From: Sulfurimonas gotlandica GD1
Lineage (GTDB): Bacteria; Campylobacterota; Campylobacteria; Campylobacterales; Sulfurimonadaceae
Length of the DNA stretch: 64,000 nt
Assembly (NCBI RefSeq): GCF_000242915.1
Contig: NZ_AFRZ01000001.1
Location: 2,666,001 to 2,730,000, forward strand
Reading direction: 5' to 3'
Shown here: in pieces, positions 62,428-64,000 of the stretch
Position numbering within the stretch: position 1 is the first letter of the stretch
How the letters are laid out: each line of letters begins with the position of its first letter
The notes under the pieces: generated by a model
Told to the model about the DNA's origin: nothing
What the model saw: the letters and a program-made list of their open reading frames with translations, nothing else
Database searches by the model: none
Position numbers and translations under genes: made by a program

Positions 62428-63416
62428 GACTTGAAAACTTTCTAGCACTTACGCATGCTAAGCTCACAAATGAACCTTGCGTAAACAGTTTTGAAAACAC
62501 TGTCTTTGAGGCAAACAAAGTAAAAAGAGGTGACCTCTTCTTTGCTTATAATGAATCAGATATTGATTTAGCTGTCTCAAATGGTGCTTATGGGATAGTC
62601 TTTGACAAACCTACTCAGATAATAGATAATGAAATCGCTTGGATAAAAGTAGAAGATATAGATGACGCCTTAAAAAGACTTCTTCGTTTTAAGATGATTG
62701 AAAAAGAAGTAGTTGCTTATGAGTGCAATGAAATCATTTTAAAACTTGCTCTTCAGGTTATTACTCAAACAAACTTTGTAGTTGTTCATGGAGACATAAG
62801 AACTGTTTTCAAGTCCCTTTGGGAAGTTGAAGACAGAACTACAATACTTTTTTGCCCTGCTCTAAACTCCAAAGATATGTTTACTAACGTAAAAACACTT
62901 CCTAAGATAGCCATTGAGCCTATCGAGATTATGGAACAAACTCTTTTTGAGACATCGTTTATATATGACAATACTTTTTATGAGAGACAACTAATCTCTC
63001 CATTTTTCATTCCATATCTTGCAGAATTACTGCATCTGTACAAAAGTCTCAAGATAAGTTTTAGACTTAGAAAGTTCACTCCGATAGAACACTTTGAGGC
63101 GGTCTTTACAAACAAGAACTTCGAGATAAAAGACTTCGGTACTAGTGATAAAGTATTAATATTTGAGCAAAATACAAGCCTTATAGAAAGTGAGATAACA
63201 TTTTTGCATCAGAGTGCTCCATGGGCGAAGATTATTATCATTATTCCCTCTTTTGTAGAGCAATTGCATAATAAAAATGTGTTTAGCTACGAACATGAAA
63301 AAGAGATACTGCCTTTACTAAAAGAAAACAGTTTTCACTTTGCTCTTGTTGTAGGAGTTGACAAATCAATACTTAACAGAACAATACCTTACCATACACA
63401 GTTGACTCTATTTTAA
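62424..63416 (+). CDS. Mur ligase-like protein lacking the ATP-binding loop
   Basis: 330 residues. The N-terminus resembles the substrate domain of MurE/MurF (KVKRGDLFFAYNESDIDLAVSNGAYGIVFDKPT, then IAWIKVEDIDDALKRLL). Where real Mur ligases have the GxxGKT P-loop, this reads VVVHGDIRTVFKS, and the C-terminal ligase domain is much reduced and not convincing. So it is probably not an active ligase; a regulatory or scaffold role in peptidoglycan synthesis is possible. The start is in the metG stop (ATGA), suggesting coupled translation. Alternatives: a divergent MurF relative of unknown function. Confidence 0.55.
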   Translation: MRLENFLALTHAKLTNEPCVNSFENTVFEANKVKRGDLFFAYNESDIDLAVSNGAYGIVFDKPTQIIDNEIAWIKVEDIDDALKRLLRFKMIEKEVVAYECNEIILKLALQVITQTNFVVVHGDIRTVFKSLWEVEDRTTILFCPALNSKDMFTNVKTLPKIAIEPIEIMEQTLFETSFIYDNTFYERQLISPFFIPYLAELLHLYKSLKISFRLRKFTPIEHFEAVFTNKNFEIKDFGTSDKVLIFEQNTSLIESEITFLHQSAPWAKIIIIIPSFVEQLHNKNVFSYEHEKEILPLLKENSFHFALVVGVDKSILNRTIPYHTQLTLF

Positions 63417-63434
63417 AATATTGATCCTAATCTC

Positions 63435-63863
63435 TCATGCTTTATTGTCAAGCTTAATTATATGACCATGCTCATCAAAGAAAACAGTAACAAGTTGGCT
63501 GTCTGTACATTGTTTTAAATTGGCATCGCTTAAGTTAAAATATTTCGCATAATCACTTGATGTATATATTAAATGTTCACTAGGGGCGATGTGTCTGTTA
63601 AGTCTAGACAATATAAATAATATTATAGGCGTTGCAGTCAACAAAAATACAGCCTTTGTAAATGTCACGCTATGAATATTGTCATAAATCCAATTTGATA
63701 TTTCATTAGCAGGTACTTCTAAAGTAATTATTTTATAAAATATCAGAAGTAAAGGCTTCCATAAATAGACAAAACCAAACCAAAGTAAAATTGTTGCTAT
63801 ATCCCAAATCAATTTTTTGGTTCGAGGTAACTCATGGCGTTTATTAATTATTAAAGTTTCCAT
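63435..63863 (-). CDS. pgaD: PgaD-like small membrane protein of PNAG synthesis
   Basis: 142 residues with two membrane helices (about 20-45, IATILLWFGFVYLWKPLLLIF, and 70-90, FTKAVFLLTATPIILFIL), then a cytoplasmic tail (YAKYFNLSDANLKQC, VTVFFDEHGHI) typical of PgaD. PgaD partners the glycosyltransferase PgaC in making poly-beta-1,6-N-acetylglucosamine; in E. coli the pair is activated by c-di-GMP. The upstream gene (pgaC) ends 7 bp before its start. Confidence 0.8.
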   Translation of the reverse strand: METLIINKRHELPRTKKLIWDIATILLWFGFVYLWKPLLLIFYKIITLEVPANEISNWIYDNIHSVTFTKAVFLLTATPIILFILSRLNRHIAPSEHLIYTSSDYAKYFNLSDANLKQCTDSQLVTVFFDEHGHIIKLDNKA

Positions 63864-63870
63864 ATCTGTC

Positions 63871-64000
63871 TTAACCTTTTTTCAACTGTTGATGTGCGCC
63901 TCTGTCTGGACTAATCCATCGAGCTCGACCTTTCTTGCTAAATAAAACTTTTGGTACAGCTACTACGGCTGTAAGCAAATTTAACAGCCAATATGCAAAC
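63871..64000 (-). CDS. pgaC: PgaC-like poly-N-acetylglucosamine synthase, C-terminal end (cut by window edge)
   Basis: The minus-strand frame is open to the window edge and encodes about 42 residues ending in SKKGRARWISPDRGAHQQLKKG. The RARW(I/V)SPDRG tail and the preceding membrane-helix-like FAYWLLNLLTAVVAVPKVLF match the C-terminus of PgaC-type glycosyltransferases. The rest lies outside the window. Confidence 0.75.
   Translation of the reverse strand, partial: FAYWLLNLLTAVVAVPKVLFSKKGRARWISPDRGAHQQLKKG

Overview
The window looks like a piece of a Campylobacterota (former Epsilonproteobacteria) chromosome, most likely Sulfurimonas or a close relative. Reasons: AT-rich DNA; T-rich tracts followed by a -10 box with no clear -35; Campylobacter-like gene neighbourhoods (ilvB-ilvN-lpxD; aspC-cysE-speA-hisS-tmk-coaD-ubiX-flgA; flgL-ftsK; lolA/secA/lolC-like; gltX-yggT-slt-mobB-fbp-metG); and a large set of (reductive) TCA-cycle genes including a monomeric isocitrate dehydrogenase and the four-subunit 2-oxoglutarate:ferredoxin oxidoreductase OorDABC. 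The genus is an inference; no 16S gene is present.

Layout. 1-4.6 kb: the 3' end of a helical-repeat protein, branched-chain amino acid synthesis (ilvBN), lpxD and two small proteins. 4.6-14.8 kb, mostly minus strand: aspC, cysE, speA, an FMN glutamate-synthase-like protein, hisS, (sodB on plus), tmk, coaD, ubiX, flgA, then tRNA-Leu. 15-19.8 kb: flgL behind a sigma-54 promoter, ftsK and a small ExoX-tail-like protein. 19.8-24 kb: fumC and acnB, divergent, with a perfect 13-bp inverted repeat between their promoters. 24-32.6 kb: envelope genes lolA, secA, a LolC/E-type permease, an AsmA/YhdP-like giant and mltG. 32.7-47.5 kb: icd, mdh1, ETF-quinone oxidoreductase, a fused EtfB-EtfA, mdh2, fumAB, sucCD and oorDABC. 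47.5-50.6 kb: tetR with a four-site operator array, RNase P RNA, a glucosaminidase-like protein, a small protein, a response regulator with a ribbon-helix-helix tail and tRNA-Glu. 50.6-56.5 kb: a Cache-GGDEF protein, GlnRS-YqeY and an unusual GluRS. 56.5-63.4 kb: yggT, slt, a lipoprotein, mobB, fbp, a small Cys protein, metG and a Mur-ligase-like protein without P-loop. At the right edge are pgaD and the 3' end of pgaC (PNAG exopolysaccharide).

How the genes fit together. AcnB, Icd, Oor, SucCD, fumarase and Mdh cover the cycle between citrate and oxaloacetate except the succinate/fumarate step. In an autotroph they would run in reverse and need reduced ferredoxin. The ETF/ETF-QO pair between two different malate dehydrogenases has sequence features of the FixABCX/EtfABCX bifurcating group, so it may help supply ferredoxin or balance NAD(P)H against menaquinone; this is a hypothesis.

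Items most worth a second look: the TetR operator array with exact 32-bp period, the EtfB-EtfA fusion inside the TCA cluster, a cofactor-loop switch in one Mdh, an apparent one-base frameshift in oorD, a GluRS with altered HIGH and KMSKS motifs beside GlnRS-YqeY, and a REC-RHH response regulator. Apart from 48137-48744, which holds the operator array and RNase P RNA, no stretch over 300 bases lacks a protein gene. I saw no insertion sequence, CRISPR array or prophage.
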